Shown: positions 44,164-54,652 of the stretch, one piece after another
Layout of the letters: each line of letters begins with the position of its first letter
Numbering within the stretch: the first letter of the stretch is position 1
Assembly: GCF_963678635.1 (NCBI RefSeq)
Contig: NC_087067.1
Location: 35,729,966 to 35,793,965, forward strand
Direction: 5' to 3'
DNA from: Symsagittifera roscoffensis
Taxonomy: Eukaryota; Xenacoelomorpha; Acoela; Convolutidae
DNA: 64,000 bases
Made by a program: the position numbers and the translations under genes
Notes under the pieces: generated by a model
Told to the model about the DNA's origin: nothing
Seen by the model: only the letters and a program-made list of their open reading frames with translations
Database searches by the model: none

Positions 44164-44354
44164 TGTTCCGAGTACGCAAGCGGCGTCCGCAATCTGTATT
44201 GCCAGGGAGATTCTCCGTTTTAAAAAGTTGCCTGCTCTGGGTTCCTCAGTGCGTATGCTTAGGTTCTTACAAAGCTTGCTCAAAAAACTTTCTGTGCTGG
44301 GGCCGGCCGCGCCCTGAATTTCAAAAGCTAGCGGTTGAAAAAGATATCCATCAT

Positions 44355-45786
44355 TTACAAGATCTTTATACCAGGGTTACAAACAGACCCGGCATTAATC
44401 CTACAAAGAGCTAAGGAGTCTACTACCGTTACATCCCACAAAAGCTGCTTACCAACAGCCAATGGAACGAGCGTCAAACCGTCTGGTCGCTTCTGATCGG
44501 TCCTGTAGAGGTGTCGTGGTTCTAAAAGAGACGGAATGTGAGTAGATGATAAACTCTGCTTTATAAGGGCATTCAGGTTTGAATGCCTAGAGAATCTCCC
44601 TGCACTTTTGAGGCAAGAAAGACCATGCCAACCATCCTCGGTAACATCTTTTCCGCACACGCATTTATGCTGTTCGCATGTTTTTGATCCTAATCGAAGT
44701 CCTATCGCAATTCTGAGTTGTTGGTTCGACAGTTTTAACCTTCAATTTTTGCACGGGATGACGTTCAACCATTGGGAGCCAAATCTATCTTGGAACGCGT
44801 TGAACCTTTTTACGTCCGTTGGTTTGAGTCGTAAAATCAAGTCTGCAATTTAGCTGTCAAAAAATGGCTCCGTCCAATTTTTTTTGGATTTCATTTTCCG
44901 GAGCCATTTCAATTTTTCCAAGTTCAAACCACCGTTTAAGCGCATCATCATAGGTTCCATCCACATGCTCCAAACAAAATATTTCGCTCAAGGCAACCTT
45001 TTGCACCAACTGCTGAGGCTAAGAAAGCGGGTAAACCGAGTAGCCGAGCGGAAGAAACGCCCAAGCCACCTTTGGCTGCCGGGAAAACTGCTTGTAAAAA
45101 CTGGTTATCATCCATTTTCACGTTAGTGACCTTGCATAACGAGTTTTTTTAGTAATTATCGTAGCGTTTCAAAAAATCATTTTGCAAAAAACAAGGGCTC
45201 GTACGCAAAAAATATAGGAGTTTTGGCAAGCAATAGCAATTTTTCAGGAGGTAAAATCATAATGGGCGTCTAGTTTGTCAATGACATCCGAGATTTTTTC
45301 AAGCTCCTTAATTTTTTCGTCGAGCAATTCTTTTCGGCAAAGTTCGCCGATTGGTAACCCTAAAATGAGGAGTTCTTCTTTTGTTTTATTTTTATTTTGG
45401 GGCATATTTTTCGAAATTGTGTTAAAATTGAATTATACTGTGTACTAGTAGTCGGTCCCAAAAAACAAAGTTCGCACTTCTCAGTGTTTAAGCTCAGGCC
45501 GTAAATTTGTTCCGATTTCAGAATGTTTCTAAGGTCCCGGAGTACTACCTTATAGTCGTCGGCTAAATTCCCATCTAAATCCCATATGTTAACTTTCGAT
45601 TCCAACTGTTTGACTAGTGTATGAATTGTTTCCGCAAAAAGGGATGGGGCTTCAGGATCACCTTGCTGAGTTCCGTCTTCTGACATTATGACAAAGCTTC
45701 CGTAAAAAAGGTAACTAGGTTTACCATACGCGCAATGAGTGTAATTATACAATTCGGGGCAATTTGAATAAACAAGATTCAGCATT
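44355..45786 (-). pseudogene. Minus-strand LINE fragment A (reverse transcriptase to C-terminal nuclease-like region)
   Basis: Reading down the minus strand, 45,785-45,360 has E-D-G-T-Q-Q-G-D-P-E-A-P-S-L-F (motif B) and a damaged catalytic box (W-D-L-D-G-N, where Y-L-D-D-G is expected). The region to about 45,240 reads L-G-L-P-I-G-E-L-C-R-K-E. At about 45,115-44,960 F-P-A-A-K-G-G-L-G-V-S-S-A is typical of this family's thumb region. At 44,660-44,355 C-G-K-D-V-T-E-D-G-W-H-G-L-S-C is followed by K-R-P-D-G-L-T-L-V-P and L-L-W-D-V-T-V-V-D. A Cys/His cluster with PDG...WDVT suggests a PD-(D/E)XK-type nuclease domain. There are many stops and shifts. Confidence 0.78.
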
Positions 45787-46231
45787 GTTTCTCTGTTTGA
45801 AGAGTTAAAGGCATACTTAAAATCTAGTTTTAAAAGAACTTGACATTTTTAAAATCTAGTTTTAAAAATTCAAGGAAGTCCAACCTATAGCACCTGATGT
45901 GTCGATGGCAATTGGTTCAAAATGAACAAATGTGGGCAGGTCAGAGTAGAATAGGCATTTCCTGGTTTCCGCTTGTGAGGCCAGATTTGAACCGGGCAGG
46001 GCCCCAAACTGAACATTGGAGTTTGCTAACCTGCTTACGCATGAGAAGTCCCAAGCAAGGGTTCTACCGACACTCCAGGGAATCAGTGTTAAGCCGTCTG
46101 GTCTTCTGTCGTCCTGCGAAGTAGCCCAACAGGCTCCAAAGTGGATGGGATCTTGGCTGTTTTTAGCGCCTCTTTCACGAGCACGTTGCAGTTGTTGTGC
46201 CTGGTGAAACGATGCTTAATTTTAGGGCATA

Positions 46232-46974
46232 TCAGAGCATATAACCCATCTGCAGCAGCGAAAAGACCACATTTGCACTTATGCGAAACTCGTCGTCCGA
46301 AAGACTGAGTCCCAGAGGGCGGGATGGTAAACCGTCAATCCAATCACCTGCTCCTACGGCCCGTGCATCTTGAAGACGAGCAGCTTCTCTTAGCGAAGTG
46401 GAGGAGTCGAGAAGGGCGGTGAACTGGCGTTGGAAGATTGGAGACAACCACCTTTTCTGGTGAACGCTGAGTGTTTGGCTGGTGAAGCTGTGCCTACTTA
46501 GAGACACCCAGTGTCTGGTGGCTTCTGTGAACGAAACATCTGCTCTGACGCAACCGTAGATCTTGGTCTTCAGTGTGGCAGTGGAAACGTACGACGAAAT
46601 GAACGTCGACGAGGAAATAGAAGAAGCACTTAGCACGCCGAAACCTCCGTCCTTGGTTGGCAGCGAGATTTGTTGTTGATTTCGATTCGTTAATTTAGCA
46701 AGCAATTGAAGACGCGCGCAAGCTCTGTCGATACGTACTGGTCGAATTCCTTCAGCAGGTCATAGTGCTTGAAAACTGGACTGGCTCGAAGAACATACAT
46801 CAACTTCGGCATCATGAAACAGTTTTTTATCAGGAAGAAAGCCGCTTGGCTTGGTACTTGATGGGTGCGTTCTGTCAGTCTCTTGACGTTGTCAAGTTTC
46901 GATTTGAGTTCACACCTGATTGCTTCCTCACCCAAGCCGGCACCCAGCAAGGTGGTCATCGATGGGTTGACCAC
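46232..46974 (-). pseudogene. LINE fragment B connection/thumb region
   Basis: Two overlapping frames (46,974-46,690 and 46,705-46,232) carry T-L-L-G-A-G-L-G-E-E-A-I, F-F-L-I-K-N-C-F-M-M-P-K-L-M-Y-V-L-R and S-L-P-T-K-D-G-G-F-G-V-L-S-A-S. These are in the order expected downstream of the Y-L-D-D box. Confidence 0.78.
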
Positions 46975-47264
46975 TGTAATGTTCGAGAATTTGGCAATGA
47001 ACTTATTTTCAATGGTTTCTTCGTTCGGACCGAAGGCGCTGATCTCGCACTTCTTGACTTTGAGTTGGAGTCCTACGCGCTCAGCGTTTTTGCGGAGAAC
47101 TATGAGGTCTTTAAGAGCTGTCCGTCAGTAGTCTGCGAAAGAAACATCGTCGAGGTAACCAAGCCTCAGTTTACTTACGAGTTCCTTGAGACAATGGTGG
47201 ATGACCAAACAGAAGGCAAATGTGGCAAGCGGGTCGCCTTGTTCGAAACCTTCAGCTGACTTGA

Positions 47265-48041
47265 CTATGTAATCACCATGTAAGAGGAAACTTGACTCAT
47301 GGTAGCAACTTTTGACAAACTGGAGGATCTCCGGTGCGTGTTGAGCAATACATTCAAACATTGAGTCCTGTCTGTCACTGTTGAAGGCGTTGGAGAAATC
47401 GATCTTGACAAGCGCTTCGTCCGCGCACGCAGAAACAATGTACTCTCTGGCAGCGTGTGACGCGGCTTCGCATCCATTGCGGCTGCCTCGCCAAGCTGTA
47501 GTGGCTCGAAAAAAGACTCAAACTTGCGAAGCATTCGTCGAGAAACGCACTTGGCTGTGAGACGTCTCAGTGGTTCTCCAATCGCAATGGAGCGTATGCC
47601 TCCGCATTTCTCTGTTAGGTATATCAATGTGGCGCTTGATAGAACAGACTTGATGAACTCTGGCAGGTCGCCACGCAAAAACAAGTTGCAGAACTCATTT
47701 ACTGACGCGACAAGCTGGTTACCTGTTTCGTTCGCTGATGAGGACACTGCGTCTTTCAGATGTTGCGGACATAGTCCTGAGGGACCTGCAGCGCTGCCGG
47801 AAGGAAAAGAGAAAATGGCAGAACGAATTTCTCTTTCAGACGCTTGCAGCTGCGTGACCTCGGTGGCCGGCGCAGCCCGATGGTTCTCTGGGCTAGCTGG
47901 ATGCTTCGACTGGAGATTGTGAGTTTCTTTGCTGGGTCGCGTGAACGTGTGGTCACTAGCCGCAAGTCGCACAGCACCGCGTGTGTCACCTTCGTCGAGT
48001 TTCTCTAGAATGAGCTTCCCGTTGTCGTTCTTGGGAGGCAA
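47265..48041 (-). pseudogene. LINE fragment B reverse transcriptase, N-terminal part
   Basis: Frame open for 258 codons. F-S-F-P-S-G-S-A-A-G-P-S-G-L-C-P-Q-H-L-K-D and L-I-Y-L-T-E-K-C-G-G-I-R-S-I-A-I-G are early reverse transcriptase motifs of this LINE family. The frame shifts near 47,520-47,450, after which another frame carries E-Q-G-D-P-L-A-T and G-Y-L-D-D, so the catalytic pair is still present. Confidence 0.82.
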
Positions 48042-48123
48042 AATTGGACTTTTGTGCTGACAGGAAGTGTGTACTCACCTCTATTGAAGGCTGCAATCTG
48101 CTGCTGAACTACTGAAGAGAGCC

Positions 48124-48708
48124 TCAGGTTGCCAGTCTACCTTTCTGAAGTGTTTTCCGCAGACCGAACAGAGGAAGAACAAGCAGTCTAACCCATGCTT
48201 CTTTGTTCTCGGGGGCCTCCAGTAATTGGTTCAAGCATACCGTGAGAGTCATCGCGAACGCTACCCGTGCTGCCTTCGGAACAAACTTCAGAGTACTGCA
48301 TTTACATACTTTCCAAAACTCAACAAAATTGTCTGTGTCAAAATTACAAAAGTCAAACGTGGCAGTTGCTGTTGCGGAGTTCACTGTTGCTGATCGTCCT
48401 GACATCGAGCATCTGTTGTTGATTGGACCATGACTGTACAATTTTCCATTGTTCCTGACAGTCACAAGTTGATCACATTCTGGGCAATGTCGTTTTCTTG
48501 CTTGGGACAGTTGCTCGTCACACACTCCACAGACAAAGTTGATGTTGGGAGCGTCTTCGGGTGTTATGCCAACACAAACAATGTAGAACCATCTCTGGCA
48601 AGATTCGCAGAGAATCCATGTGATGTCGCCGGATGGTTTTTCACATGATCTTGAGGCGTCGTTGCGCAGTTGCGGAAAGAGACAATACAGCTCTTTGTCC
48701 GGATTCAA
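48124..48708 (-). pseudogene. LINE fragment B N-terminal ORF with PHD-like finger
   Basis: ORF of 194 codons. The segment C-E-K-P-S-G-D-I-T-W-I-L-C-E-S-C-Q-R-W-F-Y-I-V-C leads to F-V-C-G-V-C and follows the C4HC3 PHD pattern, except that the His position reads Tyr (W-F-Y for the usual W-F/Y-H). A second Cys pair, C-P-E-C, follows. In other non-LTR elements such fingers sit in ORF1 or ahead of the reverse transcriptase and are thought to help target chromatin. Confidence 0.68.
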
Positions 48709-48789
48709 GAATCACGAAGGGTCTCGGGAGAGAACTGTAACTCTTTATTTTAAAAACTTTTAGCTTCCTGTGTTGAATTTAATTAACAG

Positions 48790-49250
48790 CAGCATCAAGT
48801 TACTTACATTAGAGGCGCTGCACATTAGCAAGGAGAGACCGGCAGTGAACACGCGCGACAGTTTTAGAAGTAGGAAAGTGACACTAAGGCTAGTTCCAGA
48901 ATCGAAAAATTCTGGCTAAAACAAAAAATTTTGAAATATCTTACATGTTAGCATGAAAATTGGCGACAAAACGAAATTGTAGAAACAAAATAGGTGAAAC
49001 CTCTCAGAAAATTCTGACAAAATGTTTAAAATGGTAACGTTATAGTTGTTACATATTTTCAGTACCATTTGTGAAACTTTGATTCGTTGAATTTTTAAAT
49101 TTTGAAATGATGATGTGTATGACACTTTCTATGATCTTTGATCATTTTGTACAGATAGTTTAGAATTTTTAAAACCTGAAGACGCACAAACATGTGCGAA
49201 AACCTTTGTTTGAATTTACAATTTTAACGCATTCTCAAACTACTTAGATG
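48790..49250 (+). mobile_element. Penelope-like 3' end fragment
   Basis: Starts inside the GIY-YIG coding end (GCGCTGCACATTAGCAAGGA, encoding the A-L-H-I region) and continues through the stop into a 3' untranslated tail of about 350 bp. That tail is repeated at 52,740-53,090 and 58,890-59,236 (CTTACATGTTAGCATGAAAA, then TTTTAAAACCTGAAGA). Everything upstream is missing. Confidence 0.82.
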
Positions 49251-49581
49251 TTAAATTTTGAAATCTTACTGCGTTGAGCCGATTCTCAATTACAGTCTCT
49301 CCTACAAGGAGACGTAATTTAAATTTTTCCCCTTAATTTAGTGGAGAAATCTTTTAGAGGAAAAATGTTTTCATATTTTACCATGTTAGAATTGAAATTG
49401 TCAACATTGTAGCGGCTAGCTCCCCTACCACAGCCTGGAACAACTTAGCAACCCGGAAAAAGAACAATGTCTGCCCAAAAATTCGGCTAATCTGGGAATT
49501 ACTTAAAACCCAAACATCACGAACCCACAGAAGAACCTCGCAAGCCTTCTCTGCAGGGCACCACTAGCAGAGAAACGTCAA
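49251..49581. other. Spacer, nothing recognised
   Basis: Non-coding stretch between a Penelope 3' fragment and the next ORF. No repeat or gene is identified. Confidence 0.4.
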
Positions 49582-49992
49582 ATGGTGGTGTGGCACAACA
49601 TCATCAATAATTCTATCATCAGCCACCGCACAAACAATTACAGAGCTTGCATTGAAGAGGAATTGACAGAAATCCTGAAGACACTGACAAATATCAGCGC
49701 AATTGTATACTCTCAGAGAAGCGGTACACCGGTTATCAGGAACCAGCTGATCAGCTCTGGTATTTTTGTCATTCCTAATGCGAAGTGTCTCATTTCAAAG
49801 AGGAAGAGAAAAACGGAGCTGGTCAACGAAAATCAGGCACTGCACCAGGACATCCAGCTGGAGCTAAAGTCTTCGCGGAATGTGTTCGAACACCAAGACA
49901 ACCTGCCAGCTGTTTTGTCCAAGCTTCGTTCAAAAACGAAAAAAAAAATGTCAATCGAGAAGGAGGGCGGAGAAAAGAAGACTGGTGAATAG
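49582..49992 (+). CDS. ORF of 136 codons, retroelement-associated, function unknown
   Basis: Starts M-V-V-W-H-N-I-I-N-N-S and ends in a basic, Lys-rich tail. The W-H-x-I-I-N-N-S opening and the A-I-V-Y-S-Q-R-S-G-T-P segment recall the C-terminal part of ORFs I associate with invertebrate retroelements, but I cannot name a family with confidence. It lies 5' of the Penelope element and on the same strand. It could be that element's accessory ORF or an unrelated insertion. Confidence 0.4.
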   Translation: MVVWHNIINNSIISHRTNNYRACIEEELTEILKTLTNISAIVYSQRSGTPVIRNQLISSGIFVIPNAKCLISKRKRKTELVNENQALHQDIQLELKSSRNVFEHQDNLPAVLSKLRSKTKKKMSIEKEGGEKKTGE

Positions 49993-51299
49993 AGGCGAGG
50001 AAACTATTGGTCCGACTGACGAGAAGGCTTCAACGGAGAGGCTGAGTTAAACTTGTGTTATTTGTGTTGCTTTGTGTCACGTGAGGTTTATTCCTCGTTG
50101 CCTGCAAACCAATGAGCACAGTTGTACTCCCACCTCCAATCTTGATTTAGATTTTAAAAAACAAATTCATTTGGAAATTAGTCCGTGATTATGCGTCCAT
50201 ATACAATAAATTTATCAACTGTCACCATTGTCTTAAATTTGAAAGAGTTTGTCTAGAAATTGACATTATACCTCATTTTTTGAGGTTCATGGTACCGGAA
50301 AATGGGGTGTTTTTGAACCAAGTGGTACACAGTTTTCAGACAAAACTTCTAAGAACGGAGATAAACAAGGCAAGGACAGATGACAGAAACATTGAAGTCA
50401 AACTAGAAAGCGCGAGAGGCGCAGTACAGAGGGGTGTAGATGAGAAGTTTTGGCCTTCGGTAATCAAATACTTCAGTCTTAGGTGACAAAGACAAACAGC
50501 AACAGTCAAAAAGACCCATCAGAAAAAGTTAATGAAACTATCAGAAAGGCAAGAACGACCTCTAGGGTAGCAAGGTGAGGGTTCGGTAAGAGCTCATGAT
50601 GATGTTGAATTACCAAATTGGGTACAACAAGTGTTGGCATTAGGGCCGAAACATCCCGTCAGTGATAAATTTAATGAGACACACTTTCTCGCCGACATTG
50701 ACATCTTTCTATCGGATCTCAAAAATCGTAAAGTCCCCGGGAGGCCCTTTGTGAGATCGAAGCTATGGCAAAAATATATGATAAAAGGGTGAAACAAACA
50801 CCATCTGACAAACACCATCGTTGAGATGGCCCGAAAGTATCTGAAGAGTAATGGATTAGTTGCGGTACCGTATGACAAAGGCGTGGGTTTTGTGTAATGA
50901 GGAAGGGCACCTACGAGAACAAGTTGTCGGATACACTAGATTCAAATCAATTCAGCAAAAGTAAAGGAACAAGGGATGCGATTGTTTTCAAGCTAGTAAA
51001 AGACATCAATAAGGAGTTGCTGGCTATGATGAAAAAAGACGAAATAAGTGAGAATCGCTACACCAGGATGAGGTCTACTGGGGGGGGGGGGGCAGCCCGC
51101 CAGGCTTTATGGGTCGGCGAAAGTACTTAAAGTGAATACCCCATTAAGACCGGTCCTCTCCTTGCCTGGTAGCTCATATCATAACTTGAACAAGGTTCTT
51201 GCAAAGTTTTTTGAAAAAATCGAGGGAGCAAACATCGAAACCAACTCACTAGATGCGAGAGAAATCTGAGCGAGCACTAATCTTGAGCCCAATGAAAAT

Positions 51300-51923
51300 T
51301 TGATATCTCTAGATGTGAAGAGTTTGTATACAAATGTTCCGCTGAAAGAAGCAATAGACATAGCTCTGAGAAAACTGTATGAGGAAGATGAACCACCATC
51401 AATTGGTAGGAAAACTTTGAAGAGATTGTTCAACATGGCAGTTAGTCAAGTCCATTTCAAGTCCAAGGAAACATGGTACGATCAGAAGGATGGTTTGGCA
51501 ATGGGGGCATCTCTTGCCGTTATTTTAGCAAATCTTTGGCAGAAGCAGCACGAAACTGCACAATCGAGGGCTATTCCCGAAACGTTTTTGCCCGAGAAAG
51601 ATCTTAACGGAATATGTCCCGAGTGCAATAAGAAAGTCACGTACAGGTCAAAAGGTGTAGAATGTGAATGCTGTTTGAACTGGTATCACGTAAAATGCTG
51701 TGATATATCAGATGATGAGTATCGAAATATAAGTGAAACCATCTGGTACTGTAGAAAATGCATCGCAATAAGAGAGAAAAATAGGTCAGCGCAGCGAGCT
51801 AACTTATTTCTCCGTTACGTTGACGATATAGTGAGAAGAAGGAAGGGTGATCATGAAAAAGTGCTACGGGCTGCAAACCTACTACATCCAAATTTACAAT
51901 TCACAATAGGACACCGACCATAA
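51300..51923 (+). CDS. Penelope reverse transcriptase core with in-frame PHD finger (copy A)
   Basis: ORF of 207 codons, one uninterrupted frame. It starts just before motif A (I-S-L-D-V-K-S-L-Y-T-N-V-P) and passes motif B at about 51,489 (D-G-L-A-M-G-A-S-L-A-V-I-L-A-N-L-W). It then enters an insert of about 90 residues containing a C4HC3 finger (51,615-51,761), before R-Y-V-D-D-I-V (YVDD at 51,816-51,827). In ordinary Penelope enzymes motif C follows motif B after a short linker. The domain should copy RNA at a nicked target; the finger may bind chromatin (inference). The ORF ends when the frame shifts in the downstream region. Confidence 0.9.
   Translation: MISLDVKSLYTNVPLKEAIDIALRKLYEEDEPPSIGRKTLKRLFNMAVSQVHFKSKETWYDQKDGLAMGASLAVILANLWQKQHETAQSRAIPETFLPEKDLNGICPECNKKVTYRSKGVECECCLNWYHVKCCDISDDEYRNISETIWYCRKCIAIREKNRSAQRANLFLRYVDDIVRRRKGDHEKVLRAANLLHPNLQFTIGHRP
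51615..51761 (+). other. PHD-type C4HC3 zinc finger embedded in the reverse transcriptase (copy A)
   Basis: 49 residues with spacing C-x2-C-x12-C-x2-C-x4-H-x2-C-x17-C-x2-C. All eight ligands are present, including C-P-E-C, C-E-C-C, W-Y-H-V-K-C and W-Y-C-R-K-C. The aromatic residues before the His and before the last Cys pair are those of canonical PHD fingers. Confidence 0.9.
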
Positions 51924-52446
51924 ACGGAAAACTGGCATTTTGGATTTACAAATTAGTATTGACAAAAACAGGAAAAACAACTGTGGGTGGTATCAGAAAC
52001 CAACAGAAACAGGTACCATACTAAATATTAGAAGTTTCGCCCCCCTTCAGTACAAGAGAAGTGTGGTTGAAGGAACTGTCACCCCGTTTTCCGTATTACG
52101 TCAACATGCGAAAAATATGATAAAGCGTTGAAAATCAACCGTGAGCAGTGGTTGGATAACCAATATCCGGAAAATTGATCGTCGCGGGTTGCGTTGCAAG
52201 CCCTTGAAAAGGTCATCAGGAAGGGCAAAACTAAAAAGAACATGGCTGAGAAAATTAAGTCTTTTTGATTATAGGAGTGATTCACCACCCATCTTGATGG
52301 TTCAATATAGGGGCAATCACAGTCAGACATTAGCAAAAAAAAGTGCACGCTATCACCAATGCGCAGATAAATTTCACGACCAAGAAAACGATAACTTGTT
52401 TGCCCTCTTTAAAATCCTCAATTTTCAGTGACTGAAATCAAAAGGG

Positions 52447-52734
52447 GTGTACAGACTTGAATATTGTGGGTGCAAATCCATCTTTTTTGGCCAGACGGTC
52501 CGACATCTCACCACAAGGATTGAGGAACACCGAAAAGAGGATACCCCAGTTGGACAGCTTATAAGGCAGTGTGGTAGTGAGAGTGGTAAGTCTGAGTTTA
52601 AATGGAAAATAATCGACCAGGCGTCCAGCAGCATCAAGTTACTTACATTAGAGGAGCTGCACATTAGGAAAAAGAGACCGGCAATTAACACGCGCGAAGA
52701 TTTTAGAAGTAGGGAGCTGACACTAAGGCTATAG
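52447..52734 (+). CDS. Penelope GIY-YIG endonuclease domain (copy A)
   Basis: ORF of 95 codons from L-E-Y-C-G-C-K-S-I-F-F-G-Q-T through R-H-L-T-T-R-I-E-E-H-R-K to N-T-R-E-D-F-R-S-R-E-L-T-L-R-L and a stop. The family's Tyr-Val before G-Q-T reads Phe-Phe here. The conserved Arg and the Glu of the active-site region are retained (L-T-L-E-E-L-H). It makes the nick that primes integration in Penelope elements. Confidence 0.88.
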   Translation: MYRLEYCGCKSIFFGQTVRHLTTRIEEHRKEDTPVGQLIRQCGSESGKSEFKWKIIDQASSSIKLLTLEELHIRKKRPAINTREDFRSRELTLRL

Positions 52735-53470
52735 TTCCACAATCAAAAAAATCTGGCTAAAACAAACAATTTTGAAAGAGCTTACATGTTAGCATGAAAA
52801 TTAGCGACAAAACCAAATTGCAAAAACAAAAGGAGAAAACTCTCAAAAATTTGTGGCAAAGTGTTTAAAATTGTTATATAATAGTTGTTACATAATTTCA
52901 GTAAAATTTGTAAGGTTTTGATTGGTTGAATTTTTTTAATTTCGAAATAATGATGTGTATGACACTTTTTATGATCAATGATCATCTTGTACAGATAGCT
53001 TAGAATTTTTAAAACCTGAAGATGCAAAACATTTTGCAAAAACGTTTGTTTGAATTTACAATTTTAACGCATTCCTAAACTAATTAACATCGAATTCATT
53101 TTCAGACAATGAAAAGCTAGGAGTTGAGGGAAAAGATTGATCCATCCCCGATGGGAATGATGATTTTTATCCACTGTAGAAAAACAATCGTAATATAATA
53201 AATAAGCATTGGCCCTGTTTTAAGGAGTGACCTCGTGGTCTGGGAATACTGAAAACCAGCCATGAGCTCACTGTTTTTGCATGTAATTGAGTTAATCTGA
53301 GCGTTCTGGCCGAAGCCAGAAACAGTAATGTTTCTGTCGACCCGATGATGAATGGACCACTCAAAGAACTGTTTTTGGCAGAGACGGTTAAAAGCATGTA
53401 GCTTTATTTTCCTTCGGTATGTACTTCCGGGCGAATGTTACACACACAAAAAAAAGGGGCCCTTCCAGTG

Positions 53471-53665
53471 TATCATAGTAACTGAGGTTACAGCCAGGAG
53501 TTCCTTCATCACATTATCCAGTCAAAATCCTCGGAATTTTATAGACAAGGAAATGATAATGATAAAAAGGGGATAATAAGTGTTAATATAGTTAAAATTA
53601 TACTCGATAAGGGTTACGTTTTTCAAAAAAAACCACGCAACTCGACACAAGAAAACATATATATT
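53471..53665 (+). pseudogene. LINE endonuclease-side fragment, copy 3
   Basis: Diverged copy of 39,285-39,490 and 41,512-41,715 (GTATCATAGTAACTGAGGTT, then CACGCAACTCGACAC). It is preceded by AAAGGGGCCCTTCC and ends at the hairpin that starts at 53,667. Confidence 0.72.
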
Positions 53666-53666
53666 A

Positions 53667-53718
53667 ACGGCAAGAGATGCCTCCATTGCCAAACCATCTT
53701 TCTGAACATATCTATCTA

Positions 53719-53789
<71 letters not shown>

Positions 53790-53829
53790 GTTCAGAAAGA
53801 TGGTTTGGCAATGGGGCATCTCTTGCCGT
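53667..53829. repeat. Hairpin of Penelope sequence around a (TA)n loop
   Basis: Left arm 53,667-53,707 and right arm 53,790-53,829 are reverse complements of about 40 nt with one extra T on the left. The right arm encodes the reverse transcriptase motif B region D-G-L-A-M-G. The loop is TATC units followed by about 34 TA dinucleotides. Confidence 0.92.
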
Positions 53830-54652
53830 TATTTTAGCAAATCTATGGCGGAAGCAGTACCAAACTACACTATCGAGGGATATTTTCGAAATGTTTTTGC
53901 CCGAAAACCAAAAAAGATCCTAACGGATTTTGTCCCGAGTGCAATAAGGTCACGTACAGTTCAAAAGGTGATGAATGTGAAGGTGAATGCGGTGGTAAAT
54001 CAGATGATGGGTATCGAAACATAAGTGAAACCGTCTGATACTGTAGAAAATTCATCGCGATAAGGGAGAAATATAGTTCAGTGCAGCAAGCTAAGTTAGC
54101 TAAGTTAGAAGCAAGCTTACGTTGACGATATAGTGAAATCAGTGAAGGGTGATCCTGAAAAGATGCTAAGAGCAGAAAATTTACTACATCCAAATTTACA
54201 GTTCGCAATAGAGACATTAAACACAAATGGGAACTTGAGTTTTTGGATTTACAAATTAGTATTGACAAAAACAGGAAAAACAACTGTGGGTGGTATCAGT
54301 AACCAACAGATACAGGTACCATACTAAATTTTAGAAGTTTCGCCCCCCTTCAGTACAAGAGAAGTGTGGTTGAAGGAACTGTCACCGCGTTTTCCGTATT
54401 ACGTCAACTTGCGAAAAATATGATAAAGCGTTGAAAATCAACCGTGAGCAGTGGTTGGATAACCAATATCCGGAAAATTGATCGTCGCGGGTTGCGTTGC
54501 AAGCCCTTGAAAAGATCATCAGGAAGGGCAAAACTAAAAAGAACATGGCTGAGAAAATTAAGTCTTTTTGATTATAGGAGTGATTCACCACCCATCTTGA
54601 TGGTTCAATATAGGGGCAATCACAGTCAGACATTAGCAAAAAAAAGTGCACG
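53790..54652 (+). pseudogene. Penelope-like element B, decayed
   Basis: Begins at motif B in the hairpin arm and passes a degraded PHD-insert region (F-C-P-E-C-N-K and E-T-V...Y-C-R-K-F) with frame shifts. It lacks the YVDD codons, then continues through the thumb region to ...AAAAGTGCACGCTATC at 54,657. It then joins abruptly to sequence from the 5' side of the reverse transcriptase. Confidence 0.8.

Larger units (their letters stand above)
45940..48708 (-). pseudogene. Minus-strand LINE fragment B: apparent PHD finger, reverse transcriptase, nuclease-like end
   Basis: The longer copy of the same or a closely related family as 44,355-45,786. In order on the minus strand: PHD-bearing ORF (48,708-48,124), N-terminal reverse transcriptase (48,041-47,265), motif B and Y-L-D-D (47,361-47,125), connection and thumb (46,974-46,232), and a C-terminal R-P-D-G-L-T-L-I-P-W...L-A-W-D region at about 46,200-45,970. 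Four or more frame changes separate these pieces. It lacks an EEP endonuclease, so target cutting was probably by the C-terminal nuclease-like region, as in R2-type elements; that is inference. Confidence 0.8.
50280..53090 (+). mobile_element. Penelope-like element A (near full length, with PHD finger inside the reverse transcriptase)
   Basis: The N-terminal region (about 50,280-50,890) is broken by stops but shows E-L-P-N-W-V-Q-Q-V-L-A-L-G-P-K-H-P and A-V-P-Y-D-K-G-V-G-F. 50,897-51,130 continues the reverse transcriptase until a G13 run shifts the frame. 51,300-51,923 holds motif A, motif B, the PHD finger and Y-V-D-D. 51,940-52,430 carries the thumb region in shifted frames. 52,447-52,734 is the GIY-YIG domain. 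A 3' tail follows to about 53,090. At about 51,270 the codon after R-E-I is TGA, where copy C has TTA. Confidence 0.88.

Noticed and set aside
53677-54024. ORF of 115 codons with a long Ile-Tyr repeat
   Set aside because: The repeat is the translated TA microsatellite; the rest is shifted Penelope sequence.
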